From: Galbula dea
Lineage: Eukaryota; Chordata; Aves; Piciformes; Galbulidae
Reading direction: 5' to 3'
Length of the DNA stretch: 64,000 bases
Assembly (NCBI GenBank): GCA_013399015.1
Contig: VWZX01010089.1
Coordinates: 503,311 to 567,310 of the forward strand
Shown: positions 26,301 through 37,542 of the stretch, piece after piece
Position numbering within the stretch: the stretch's first letter is position 1
Layout: the number at the start of each line of letters is the position of its first letter
Made by a program: the position numbers and the translations under genes
The notes under the pieces: model-generated
Databases searched by the model: none
What the model saw: only the letters and a program-made list of their open reading frames with translations
What the model was told of the DNA's origin: nothing

Positions 26301-27996
26301 GAGGTTCCTTTCTGGCTTGGGTTCTTTCTAGCTTCAGTGCCTCCATCTCATTAATTGCAGCTAGTTAGCACAGTAGAGATGCAGCCAAGTGTCAGCTGGT
26401 TTGTGCTTTTTGTCTCTTTTGCTGGCATCATTAGAGAGTGTTCACCGGCTATCGTGTTGCTCAAACATCCTCCTTGGTGGGGTTTCCTTTCTTCTGGAGC
26501 TGTATCTTATGGCTCTTTGGTTGAACTTTGCCTTCTGCAGCAGGGAAAGGCAGCTGGCAGGCAGATTGGTTCTTGGGCCTAAATAAAAACATGGCTTGGG
26601 CTATAAAAGTGACGCTGGGAAAGATTTGCAGGATGATGGCAGCGTGTTTCTTTGGTAACCCAGGACCTGCTGCCCATGCACAGCTCTCAGCTTCATGTGA
26701 TGGCAAGAAATGGAGGGAGTGGGGTTGGGGCATTTGGGGTTTATTGTTAGTGCCCATGGTGTCTTTCTCTGACCAGGTGAGGGTTAGGAGGTGCAGAAAG
26801 AGCCTCTGTGGGGAGGAGGGACTGGACAGGAGCCTTTGCACAAAAAAGCATCATGCTCCCAGTTCTGGTGAATGCTTTTCATGTCTCCTGAAGGCTCCAA
26901 ACCAAATGGCTTGTCCCTGGTTGGATGAAATGTCTCACTCCAATCAATTATGCACCAAAACTGAACAGCAGTGAGGTTTTGTAGGTGGCCTGTGACCTAC
27001 AAAAACACTGCTACCTTATGCATGGATTCAGCAGCACTTATTCTCCCAATCTGGTACATGAAGCAAGAGCAGCTCCTGCCCACTAGAAACCAAAACTGAA
27101 ACCAAGGGAAAACTCAAACCACCCAAGCTCTTCCCTTCATCAGCACCAAACCACTGAGCACCTCGACTGGTCCACATCCCTCTACCATGCTGGAGCACCA
27201 GCTTGCCACTCCAAACTCCACTTCTGGTGTGTGGTCCTATCTTTTGTTTTCTTTCTCCTTCTGTTCCCTAATTTGGAAGTGGAGCCTCATGCAAGGATCA
27301 AAGCTACAGTTCATCTCCACTACGCATTTCTCTCTCTTGCCTCCTCTCTGTGATCAAAGGGAGCAGATGCAAAACTCTTGCAAAGAGAACAGACATTTCT
27401 GCTCCCACCTGCAAGTCAGGAGGGGGCTCAGGTGTTCTCTCTCCTACTTTGTGCTGCAGTTAACTGCATTTGTCCAGGGGATTTAGGAGGAGAAGATGCC
27501 ACTTCCAGACATCTGTGCGTGGGTAATTTGTCTTGATACATTTTTGGTGTTACTGATGAGAGAAGGAGAGGGATGCTTAATTAGGGAGTTAACTGTCTTT
27601 TAAAAGATTAAGTTTTCTTTGAACTCATTTATCAAAAGGAGAAGGGGAAGAAAAAGTGCTGCAAAGTGTTTGACAGCAATCTCTTTTCTCAATGTGAATG
27701 AAAGGCTGAACAGTTAGAAAGAGAGGGGAACATAATTGCTAGACAAACCTTGGGAGTAGGTTTGCCTTCCGGAAGCATTACTTTCCCTCACTCTCTGTCT
27801 TGTGTGCTGCTCCTGTTTTCTCCTCATCCCAGAGCTGTTCCCTGCCAGGCCCCTGGCAAAGCAGGGCATGTGCAGCTGACCCTGGGCCCATCACATCACA
27901 CAGTGCTTGGCTTTGCTCCCAGAGTCCTCCTCTGTAATCCAATACCTGGTAGCTAGAGTGATGCAGATGATCATTTTATGGTACCCAAGCACTTTT

Positions 27997-28020
27997 GGGG
28001 GGGAAATGGGAGCTCGAGGG
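27997..28020 (+). other. Predicted G-quadruplex motif
   Basis: A G7 run, then AAAT, GGG, AGCTCGA and GGG fits the G3+N1-7 pattern on the plus strand (loops of 1, 4 and 7 bases when the G7 run is split as GGG-G-GGG). The sequence is isolated and does not lie in a repeat. Folding potential only is claimed. Confidence 0.55.
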
Positions 28021-29090
28021 TGTGCAGCTGTAAAAGGATAGTTGCAGGTATCTCAGAGTGAGAAGGAAACCAAAGTTACACCTCAATCCTTTAAGGCAGT
28101 CAGCAGGTAATTCATCCCTCTTCCATTAACCAGGGTGAATATCCAGGCTGGTGTGTGAGAGGGGGAATAACCTTTTTCCCTTGGGATGAGCCCCAGGACC
28201 AGATATGTGTCCACACACCTGATACTTCTGTGTGCATCCCTCTGGTTGAGACTTAGTATTTAGGGTGGGTAAAAATCTTGACTTTTTAGGAGCAGGAGGA
28301 GGCATCCTACAAACTGTGACAATATCTTTTCCTGAAAACCAGCCCTTGGTGGGTTTTCTCCTAAATTCCTGCCTGGCACTTCATGGAGAGTCTCCAATTC
28401 AAATTGACAGGTGCTTGTCCAGTCAGCTGAAATGCCAAGTAACAAGCTACTTTGTACATCTTTATGCATGGATGAGTGGAGTCTGAATTATTTCAGATTT
28501 ATTGGGGGAATGGCAGGCAGGTAGATAATGTGGATTACCTTTGATTTTATTTTCCAGTTTTATATTTCTGATGCTCTTCCTCTGCCCCTGCTGAACCTTA
28601 AAGAGCACACAGCTATTATTAGGAGGTTCCATTTCCAGCAAAGCAATATCCCTAATGCTTCTCTAATATTTGCCAGCATTTGGCTGGAGAGGGGAGATGA
28701 CTTTTGACTCAGAAACAGCACATTCAGACTCTGCCCCCAAGCTTTGCTTCGAGGCTGCATGTAGGAGAGGGGTAACACATAACTACACTAGTACAGAGGC
28801 TCACTGGCCCTGGGGCAATCCCACAGCCTCATCTGTGCATCCTGGGTGATGATTTCATTTCATTTTTGCAGGAAAAGCTGTTAGTGGTTTCTTGCAGGAA
28901 CAGCAGCTTCTGCAAACCCATCCCACATGGCTGCTCCCCTGCAGGTGTGTCTCTTGCTGGAGGCTTATGGCCAAGCTCAGCATAACACGGGGTCTCTTAG
29001 GGGCTGCAGGTGAGATCCTGGGTGCTGTCCAGCTTTTGGGGGCAGGAGGAGGACAGGTAGCCTCCTGGGCATGAAGGCTTCCAAAGCAAA

Positions 29091-29505
29091 CACAGAATCA
29101 TAGAATCATTTTGGTAGGAAGAGACCTTTAAGACCAAAAAGTCCAATCATTAAGCCGGCACTACCAGGTCAGCACTGAGCCATGCCCCTAGCACCACATC
29201 TCTCTGTCTTTCAGATACCTCCAGGGATGGTGACCCAAATACTTCCCTGGGCAGCCTGTTCCAGTGTTTAACAATGTTTACTGTGAAGAAACATTTCCTA
29301 ATGGCCAACCTAAACCTCCCCTGGTGCAACTTGGGGCTATTTTCTCTTGTCCTGTTGTTTGTTACCTGGGAGAACAGACCAACCCCCACCTCACTCCAGC
29401 CTCCTCTCAGGCAGTTGTAGAGAGTGAGGAGGTCTCCCCTGAGCCTCCTCTTCTCCAGGCTAAACCAGCCTTATTCCCTCAGCCACTCCTCACAGGACTC
29501 ATGCT
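29091..29505 (-). mobile_element. CR1 LINE, 3' part, minus strand
   Basis: A long CR1 fragment in reverse orientation starts with the CACAGAATCATAGAATCATTTTGG 3' end at 29091-29114. The minus-strand frame 29150-29389 carries [19 protein letters not shown] and [19 protein letters not shown], the ORF2 C-terminus. Upstream ORF2 sequence (the region equivalent to QLRELR of the family, here read from CCTCAGCCACTCCTCACAGGACTC) reaches 29505. A one-base change disrupts the frame at the extreme C-terminus. It is a dead 5'-truncated copy. Confidence 0.94.
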
Positions 29506-30582
29506 CTGTGTTGGAGAGGTGGGACTGTAAGCCACCACCATGGAGTTTTCCTTTGGGAAAGCCCTTTTTGGGTCCCCACTACCAGGGACTCCAGGTGTTC
29601 CCATGATGGGACATCCCAGTGGATCCCAGAAGAAAGGACCTATTTGCATGCCTAAGTTTGAGTTCCCTTCCCTCTTGCAGAGGTTTTTCAGGCTAAGAAC
29701 CATTCCCTGCACCAGACACAGCAACCAGCCAATATTTGCAGGACAGAGCTCAACTGTTTACAAGCATGCCAAGGGTTGTCTTTGGAGCCATTGTCACTTG
29801 TGTGCTGAATAAAAGGACCTGAAAAAGGGCAATTGTCCTGGCTTCACTGGAACCCAACAAAGCAACTGTGTTCAGCTAGAAAACTGGAGCAATAATTGGC
29901 ACCTCATTTGCTCTATATAGCTACAAGAATAGCTTTGTAGCCTGATTCAGTGCTTGCTAACACCTTTGTAAAATGAAGGTTATGGCCATGAACTTACCAA
30001 GGTGCTGCTCTTTGTGTCTGCTCCTTAAGCTAATAGAGCATCCTTGGTAATGCCTATTGAGCTAAAAGCTGACTTGTTCCCCCAAAAGAGAGAGGTGATG
30101 ATCGTGGGCAGGAGCTGGGCACCATGTCTCTCAGACAGCATTCTTGAAGGCTATATCCTTCAGGACAGATGATTACTTTAGGATGGTTGGAGCTGTGTGT
30201 GTTATTTCCCATGAGTAAATAAAACTGGTTCTGATCCATATCCATTGGCACAGGATCACTGAAGGGAGCTTTATTCTTTAATGACACCTGCTAAGGAGGT
30301 GTCCCTGCTGTGTGAGGGCTGCTCTGCCTTTGAAAAAAGCCTTGCTTTGGTGGGAATGATGCTTTCACATCTCCTTCCCCTCAAAGGTATGCTCATGACT
30401 GTGGAATCAGTTAAATGAGCCATAAAATGAAAGGGCTGAGGGGGAGAGGCAATAGGCAGGCTCCTGTGTTGCCAGGGTTGCTTTGCTGCTGGAAAATTGC
30501 TGGGTTTGGTTGTAAAGCAGGGCTGAGTCAAGTCAGACACTCTGTCCCCATCTGTAGACCAGAACAGGCTGAAAGCCAAAGT
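29506..30582. other. Unique non-coding stretch
   Basis: About 1.1 kb separates two CR1 copies. No gene, repeat or distinctive motif was seen. Confidence 0.6.
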
Positions 30583-30787
30583 GTTGAGTTGGGGATTGGT
30601 CTCTTCTCCTGGGTTACCAGTGAGAGGACAAGAGGAAATGGCCTCAAGTTGCACCAGGAGAGGTTTAGATTGGATATCAGGAAACATTTCTTCCCTGAAA
30701 GAGTTGTTAGGCATTGGCCCAGGCTGCTCAGGGCAGTGGTGGAGTCACCATCCCTGGAGGGCTTCAAAAACCATTTCAATGTGGTAC
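30583..30787 (+). mobile_element. CR1 LINE, ORF2 C-terminal part, 3' end missing
   Basis: A plus-strand CR1 fragment encodes [33 protein letters not shown] and [20 protein letters not shown], and then stops abruptly at the ATGTGGTAC segment (30779-30787). CR1 normally keeps its 3' end when it inserts, so a copy that lacks it was deleted or interrupted. The missing part resumes on the same strand at 31936. See the split-element finding. Confidence 0.92.
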
Positions 30788-31935
30788 CTTGAAGTTCAGT
30801 AGCACCAAGTTTCCACTTCAGGGACCTCCTCTTCCTAAGAACTCTGGTGAAGTAAATGTCTAGTTCAAGATGTGAAGTAGAAGAACATTTGTTATGTTGT
30901 CTGTGATGCTTCAACACTGGGAATAATTTTCCAGTGGCTTGTGATGAGGTACCTGTAATTACAGTGAGAGGTTCATTTGGAGGAGGTATTTACCAATCAA
31001 ATTATATCTGACACAGTTCTTGAAGGGATGGAACTTAGCTTTAAAAACCAAATATCAGTGTGCATCAGTAATATCCTAAAAAATCAATGTTCCTTGGCAA
31101 ACCATATTGACCTTCTTGGAGGCTGAGATATTTTCTTAATTACATCTCTGGAATAAGATTAAAACCTTTCATGATACCTTCAAATACAGAAATAAATAGC
31201 AACAAAGGATTTCTCACTGGTGGAAAAGTATCTTGAGTCTTTTAATAACAATCTTCAAATCCAAGAAAATCAAAATCAAATCAAGGAATAATAATCCTGA
31301 AAACCAAACCCAAACCCAAAGAAAACCAACAACTCTCCTCTGTTATTTTCTGCACTGGGGGAGGAAATGTTAAGATTTGACATGTATTTTTGGAAATGTT
31401 TTATTAATGATACCTTCCCTGGCTGCTGCTTCTTCTTGTTGTTTCTCCTTTTGGTGTGCCAGCAGTAAAACTGCCCTTTAAGCTCCTGAGGCTTTAGTAG
31501 AGATGGTTAATAAATGTTGTTATTTTGGCCCCTGAATCTTTGCAGGGAGTGATGCTGCTCTGTTAGCACTGGTGCTGACAGCTGTTGCTCATGAATCACC
31601 ACTCACTATTAGGATGAAGAACTGAGGATTTGGTTAAATAAAAGAGCTATTAGCAGTGGAAGAAACCATTACAGAAAGCAGGTTTCAACTCCCATGAGGA
31701 AGAAGGAGCATCCATGTGCTGAAGCATGCCTCAAGCCCCCTGCAAAAGCCCACCCCGGGGCTCCCAGGTATATGCAGATATGTTGGGAGGAGGCAGGCAA
31801 AGAGAAATGTATCCAGGGAAATAGAGCTGGTTTTAGCTGTTCTGGACCAACCTGGCCTTTTAGGTTCTATCTGTACATTGCTGGGATATCCCCAGGTGTC
31901 CCTGTGGTGTAATGTTGCTCAGGCACTGTGGTCAG
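30788..31935. other. Sequence separating two CR1 halves
   Basis: About 1.15 kb lies between a CR1 copy that ends at ATGTGGTAC and one that begins at ATGTAGTAC. It could be an insertion into the CR1. I see no LTR, CR1 or terminal inverted repeat in it. It is AT-rich with a CAAACCCAAACCCAAA run at 31305-31320. No gene is seen. Confidence 0.45.
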
Positions 31936-32059
31936 ATGTAGTACTTAGGGGCTTGGTTTAGTCTTAGGGGTGTGGTTTTAGATGATGGTGATAGCTTGAT
32001 GGTTGGACTTGATGATCTTGGAGGTCTCTTCCAACCTTGATAATTCTGTGTTTCTGTAA
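31936..32059 (+). mobile_element. CR1 LINE, 3' untranslated end only
   Basis: This is the terminal 120 bases of a CR1 copy on the plus strand. It starts ATGTAGTACTTAGGGGC and continues through GATGGTTGGACTTGATGATC to TTCCAACCTTGATAATTCTG and a short tail. It begins at exactly the consensus position where the copy ending at 30787 stops. Confidence 0.93.
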
Positions 32060-32268
32060 TGCTACAAAGGTAAAAGAGATGATGTTCAAATAAAGAAAAC
32101 AGCTTTCTGTTGTTGTTTTGTTTTGTTTTTTCCCCAGGGGGATTTCTTTGGGGGAGAAGTAGGAACATCTTCAGGAGCACTGGAAATGTTCAGGGTCACT
32201 CTGCAATTGGCAAGCAGTTGAGGATGAAGAAAAGAGGAATTTTTTAACTTAAATTTTGTTTGTTTCCA

Positions 32269-32283
32269 TTTTTTTTTTTTTTT
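32269..32283. repeat. T15 homopolymer run
   Basis: Fifteen consecutive T residues with no recognisable retrocopy next to them. Confidence 0.8.
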
Positions 32284-32519
32284 ACTTCCTAAATGTTAAT
32301 TTAAAATCTGTTCTCTGCCCCTAGCTTGCAAACTGTGAACAGGTTACATGGAGGGAGGAGCATGGGGGAAAAGAACACCACAAGTAAAAGCAAGCGAGAG
32401 AGAGATTGGTGAGGTGAAGCTGCCATTCTAGGGGTCTGGGTTAATCAGGGAGTGAGGAAGCATCATCAGATGGGCTTCAGACAGATGTAGGTTTGGGGGT
32501 TTCACCTTTTCTCTTGCAG

Positions 32520-32641
32520 CACCAAATCTTTCCCATTTCTTCAGTGCCTTGGTTGGGAGTTCTTATGCCAGCGTGGGTCTGTGGTAGGGCGAAGAGCAGG
32601 GGCTGGACCAAACGGCATCCCAGAGCTCCTCAGGAGCCAAG
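32520..32641 (+). other. Candidate exon (122 bp), gene unknown
   Basis: A pyrimidine-rich tract ending TTTTCTCTTGCAG (32507-32519) precedes the segment, and the donor GTAAGA (32642-32647) follows an AAG exon end, so both splice signals are close to consensus. The interval has three CpGs within about 45 bases and is more GC-rich than its flanks. Two of its three plus-strand frames are open throughout; one reads ...GAGPNGIPELLRSQ at its end. I do not recognise the peptide, and the segment could equally be a non-coding RNA or untranslated exon, or chance. Neighbouring exons were not found, so no gene structure is proposed. Confidence 0.35.
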
Positions 32642-34056
32642 GTAAGATGAATGTTCCTCTGGACAGCAATCCTGAGCTGTTCAGTTTCATTTAAATGCCT
32701 CAGTGGCTGGCCATGTCCTTTGGTGGCTCCAGTGCATCCTCACACCTGCAGCAGCCCCAGCACCTCTTTAAAGAGGTAAGGGGATGTGAGCAAATGTGTT
32801 CATTTGCAGTTCTGGTCTGTTTTGGTGGTTTAATGTAAGCAGTGTTGAAACTCCAATTGAAATTAGGGTGAAAATGCAGTAGCATTGTAGAGACACTCCT
32901 GAAGAGGAGGGGGAGGAGAAATCTTTTCCACATTGCTAACTTCACTAGGGAATTTCCTTTTGTATTCTGAGCTAATCTTTATATTATGCCTCCATTGTTA
33001 AACATTTAAGGACCTGGGCTGCAAAGAATTGATTAAAAATCTTGGCAATGCTGTGTGCCATTAAACTTCATCTTTTTTTTTTTTTGCTGTAACATACTTT
33101 GCTAATTTGCTATGATGTGTTTGATTTAGTAGTTCATTTAGCCATTGCCAGCAGTGTTAGAGGAAAAGGTAAATTTTCAGCTTGTTGACTTGTTTAATAA
33201 CTTGATTTAGGCCTTCCTCTTTGACAAGTTTACACTGATGGCAGGGAGAGCTATAACTATTACTCACTTAATACTTGCACTAAGAAATACTTCAGGCTAT
33301 AAAGGGTTAGTCTTGTTTGTGAGCAAAGCTTTCTGCATAAAATCTTCCAGCCACTTCCTCTATTTTTATTTTTTTGTAATGAATTTAGTACTTGTAAGTT
33401 ATTTTGCAGAAACAACTGCACACATTAGATCCATGTTAATGACTTTATTTTCCTTTCATGTGCACACACAGCCTTAGAGTGAGGTGTGGAAGGGGGAGGT
33501 TAAAAGATAGCATTCTTTTAGAGGGACATCTGGGAGAGCACAGTTACTGTCAACAAGGCTTGAGGGAGAAGGACCTTTTCCTAGAGAGGTTAAGTTTGGT
33601 GTGGGTACAGTTGGAAATTGTCTTTTTTTGCCTCAAACTTCCCATGAATATTAAAGCAATTGAGTTTGGGAAAGAGAAAATTTCAACACTCAAATATTTA
33701 TGAGTTTTAAATATGCAGCTTGAAGTGCTTCTAGGAGACATGGTGGAATTTTCTCTGACAAAGTGGTCACAGATTACTGGATGAATGCATTTACAGAAGG
33801 CTAATGGTTTGGAGGTATTTTATGCCACAACTAATCAGCTGGTACAAGAAGACTTCCCTAATGATAACCCAGTGCAGGGCAAAAAGCACCAAAGCACTCT
33901 GGATTGAAGGGCAGTTCCATGAATCCCTGTGGGGTTCAGGGTGCCTTGCATAACTTGAGGGAAACCACTGTGGCATTTTGGTTTGTGCCCAGGATGTTGC
34001 TGGTGCCTATATAATGCTGTCATTCTGTAATATAATGCTTGTATTTTATTCTATGT

Positions 34057-34092
34057 TGTGTATATATATATACACATATGTTTATATGTATG
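34057..34092. repeat. (TA)n / (TG)n microsatellite
   Basis: A TGTGTATATATATATACACATATG core followed by TTTATATGTATGT forms an imperfect, largely self-complementary alternating purine-pyrimidine tract. It is a likely polymorphic microsatellite. Confidence 0.75.
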
Positions 34093-35555
34093 TTCAGCCT
34101 GTCACACATCTATGTATTTAATTATTTAGGAGTAATTATATCATGAGCAGTAGAAAAGTGGAGATTGCTAAATGTGCTGGAGCTGGTGAGGGGGAATACT
34201 GTGAGTTGTATTTAATGCAGGTATCAGGCTTGCAGTGTGAAGTACCTGTTGGAGAACCACCTTGGTGTTTTGCAGAGCCATTCTCTCAGGCTTTCTGAGA
34301 GGATTACAAGATGATTATTGCAGTGATGACTCCTGGGCCACATTTTCTATTTCATTTTTTTTCCCCCCTCTGCTTTAGTGCAGTAAAGTCTGGAAAACCA
34401 TTTCCATTAACACTTCATTGAGTCTCCCTGACATTTTCTTTAGTGCAGTGTAATTATTACAGCTGCCTGTGTTCATCTGAACATATCCTTTCCCATAGCT
34501 GTTCTACACCTAGGTGTTCAGCAGCATGCAGTCACTGTCATATCTGATGGCAGAGCCTGTTGCTGGGAACAGCAGCTTTGTGCACCCATTTGTTCATAGG
34601 GGTTTTTCTCCCAGAAGACAAAGCCTTAAGGCACTTCCAGCTACACTTGCAAAGCTGAAGGGGTCCTGTGTTTCCAGCCTCTAAAGGGAGGCAGGGCAGT
34701 CTTTAAGTCTTTGAGTAAGCTGGGAGCAAACAAGCCATTAGCTACCGTGCCTGAGAGCATGGAGCTGAGCAGGCTGTGCTGGGGCAGAGCGTGGCGCTGG
34801 GGCTGGCAGTGAGGAAGGATCTGGAGGAATGAAAGGACCTCAGAGTTGCTGCCAACAGCCTTTGCTAGACCTGATGTTGGGGAGAAACCTCTCAGAGCTG
34901 TTGTACTGCAAGAGCCAATGGAAACTCTTACAAAGTGGCATCCTCTACCTGCCATCGAATGGAAACCTGAAGCAGCCAAACCTGGTGAAGTGGGAGCTGC
35001 CTCCATGGAGTTCAGCCTGAACATGAATACTTGAGTGGTGGAGAACCAGGCTTACAGATCACCAGCCTATGGGTTGTGCTTGATAAGATGCTTCCCACAC
35101 ACTGCTTTCAGCAAGTAGTCCCTTGGCTTATCTGAAATGAAAGGAAAGCTTTGGAATAATAAATGGCTCCTCTTTACAGCACCTGAGCTGGCCTGTCTCC
35201 AACCAGCATCTGAAGAGCTGCCTCTGTGCTGCTGGTGGCCTTGCTGCAGGCAGAGGATGTGGATTTGATCTTGCCATCACTAAGCATCTTGTTAATGTGA
35301 AAAAAAACCAGTTCTGGAAAACATCCCAGATTTTGCATCTCTTCTTCTAACAGAAGTGGTTGGCTGACAGAGGAGGAAAGATGGCAGAGAAATGTCTTTA
35401 AACCCCTAGAAAGCAGTGGCTGGGTCACCCCACAAAAGCCTATCACTGATGGCTGGCCACTGAAAAATAAGTGCCCACATCTCCAGGTTTGTACCCTTCA
35501 TGTTTGCAGAGAAAAGCTTGGAAACATCACTGAAATAACTCCTGGAAGTCAGAAA

Positions 35556-35589
35556 CCAAGTGATAACCTTGGTTATCCAAGTGATAACC
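35556..35589. repeat. Direct 13-mer repeat with small hairpin
   Basis: CCAAGTGATAACC occurs at 35556-35568 and again at 35577-35589. The bases between complete a GATAACC-TT-GGTTATC hairpin (35562-35577). It is most simply a small local duplication. Confidence 0.7.
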
Positions 35590-36128
35590 CTAGGCCCTGT
35601 TTCTTTTTTAAACAAAAAAAATAATGAAAGCCCTTTTTTTAGCTAGTCTTATGCTGGTTTCCATGTCTGACTCCTGGGGTTTTGGGTGTGTTTGGGATTG
35701 GCAGGACTTTGTTGGACACAGTGTAAAAGCAACCCAGGCAGAACTGGTCAGACTTTTCTTCTGCTGAAAACAGTGATGAGAAAGCATACCATAAAAGCAC
35801 CCAGTAACCTGATAAAAGTGCAGTGGGGAATGCTGGTTTTTCATCTAAACTCAAGGCACAATTCTCTCTCAGCTATGAAGTGTTTCCATAAACTGAGAAC
35901 ATCATCTGAAAACTAGATAATCCTATATTATATTCCAGCTTACTTTGGTTTAAAAGGAAAAAAAATAATAATGAAAATAAAACCACCTTATCTCATGCTG
36001 ACCTGGGGAAAAGGTGGCAAATTCTCTAGGGAGTCTGGGAACTTCCTTTCCAATGGTTTTTAAACATGGGGTCCATGTTATTGAAGGTTCTCACTTAAAT
36101 TCACTGTTGTCTTCACCTTTTTTTGCAG

Positions 36129-36195
36129 CTCCATGCTGGAGAAGCTTCTCTGGGGCATAGTATAAAAGGCAATGATGCAAGAAAAGGGGAGCAAG
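36129..36195 (+). other. Candidate small exon (67 bp), weak
   Basis: A CACCTTTTTTTGCAG-type acceptor ends at 36128, and a GTAAGA donor follows an AAG end at 36196. The 67-base interval contains a TATAAAAG motif and is not CpG-rich. Its coding potential is unclear and no gene is recognised. Good splice-like pairs occur by chance at this density, so this is a low-confidence call. Confidence 0.15.
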
Positions 36196-36849
36196 GTAAG
36201 AAACCCCAGGAGAACAAGGAGCAGTATCCACTGCCCCAAACACTGCTGTAATGAGCTTCCTGATACCTTTTTTTCTTGGGCTGCCAGAATGCACAGCCTT
36301 TCATGGAGCCTGGCTTGGACCATGGCTCCTGTCCCACCTGCACAGGGCACTGCTGCAGCCACCTCTGCGTGGTCAGGGTTGCATTTCACTTGTAGTTTCC
36401 TCGATGAGCTGCCACTGTTGCTATGACAATTCTTCTGTAGCTTACTAATAAGGGAAGAGTAACAGTTAATTCAGGGAAAATGAAAACATGAAATATTTAC
36501 AGCTGACTTCTGGTTTATTATTGCTAGCTTTCTTTTCTTTTTCTTTCTGTTTTTTATCCTTCTAAGCAGTAAAAAGAATGCCCAGTTTCTGAAGGAACAG
36601 ATTGGATTTCTGTTGCAGGGTGACTTTTTGTAATTAATTCATAGTCCTAAAAGAAAACAAAGAAATAAATCCAACCTCCCCCCCAAAAAAAAGAACAACA
36701 CAGAGGATCAGCTGAAGCCAAACTTAGAGGCTGCTTTTTCATTAGGTAGCTGTAAAATGCTCCTCCTGAAAGGGCTTTATTGATCACCCAATAATGAAGG
36801 AACAAGACTAAGCTTCCAAAAACGCAGCACCCAATCCATATGGACTGAT

Positions 36850-37085
36850 AGACATAATTGATTCCTTTCAGTGTGGAGGTGTTAACGCAGGAAAAGATTA
36901 GGTTATCTGAGAGGAGCAGCTTGAATGTTTAGATTGCTATTCAATAAAGGCTTTGTATGGTCCCAGCACTTGGAGGGGGCTGCTTCATATTTTCAGGCTT
37001 ATCTGTCAACAGCTGTGCATAATCCAGCACGCGTGGATCGATACCAGCCACAGGTATTGCGTTACAGGGTGGTAATGCCTCAGAA
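36850..37085. other. Candidate regulatory block (CpG and motif cluster)
   Basis: A short block contains CACGCGTGGATCGATACC (37028-37045) and GTATTGCGTTAC (37054-37065), with TTATCTG (GATA-type), CAACAGCTGTG (E-box) and GTTAACGCAG sites nearby. This contrasts with the CpG-poor flanks. The look is that of a conserved non-coding element. Conservation was not tested. Confidence 0.35.
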
Positions 37086-37542
37086 AAGAGAGCAGGCATT
37101 TAGGCTTCTTTGGTAGTATTGATGTCCACAGGCAAGCTAAAAGCTGGTAATTAGCCTTCCTTCCAAGATTGATTATTTAAAAGTTCCTATGGATTTGGAA
37201 TGTGCAGAGGAGCAGGCACCTGGTAGAGTCCCTGTGGATCCGAGGGGCCCTGGCATGGCCAAAGCGACCTCTGATGTGCATCCTGGCCCAGGGCCATGTG
37301 CTGGTGGAAGGAACCTCAGCCTGTCCATCACAGCTCCCAAGGCTGAGGGGTTTTGGCAGCGTGGCTCAGCAGTGAGTTGACTGCTAGAGTATAGATAGAT
37401 ACTGAAGAATGAATGCATGTGGTTATTTCACACCATGAGGTTTTATTTGTAAGAATTGTGGGATTTTCCTCCCCCATTTTATATGACAAAAGAGGCAGCT
37501 TCCAAGTGAAAATCCTTTTTTTCAATGGTGACCATAAAATGT

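Larger units (their letters stand above)
22849..29090. other. Unique non-coding stretch with a CpG-richer part
   Basis: No gene is recognised. Most of the stretch is ordinary CpG-poor sequence. The segment at about 26.0-26.7 kb has more CpG than its surroundings and several homeodomain-type TAATTAATT sites (listed separately). A G-rich motif lies at 27997-28020. Frames up to 148 codons on either strand (for example 26528-26974) carry no recognisable domain. Confidence 0.5.
32060..37542. other. Unique stretch with a candidate exon and candidate regulatory block
   Basis: No named gene is seen. It contains the exon-like segment 32520-32641, a small exon-like segment 36129-36195, an AT/TG repeat at 34057-34092, a T15 run at 32269-32283, a repeated 13-mer at 35556-35589 and a CpG-enriched block at 36850-37085. 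All are listed separately. Confidence 0.5.

Noticed and set aside
34057..34092. Palindromic TATATATA tract as a promoter TATA box
   Set aside because: It is an alternating microsatellite with no initiator or downstream transcript evidence.
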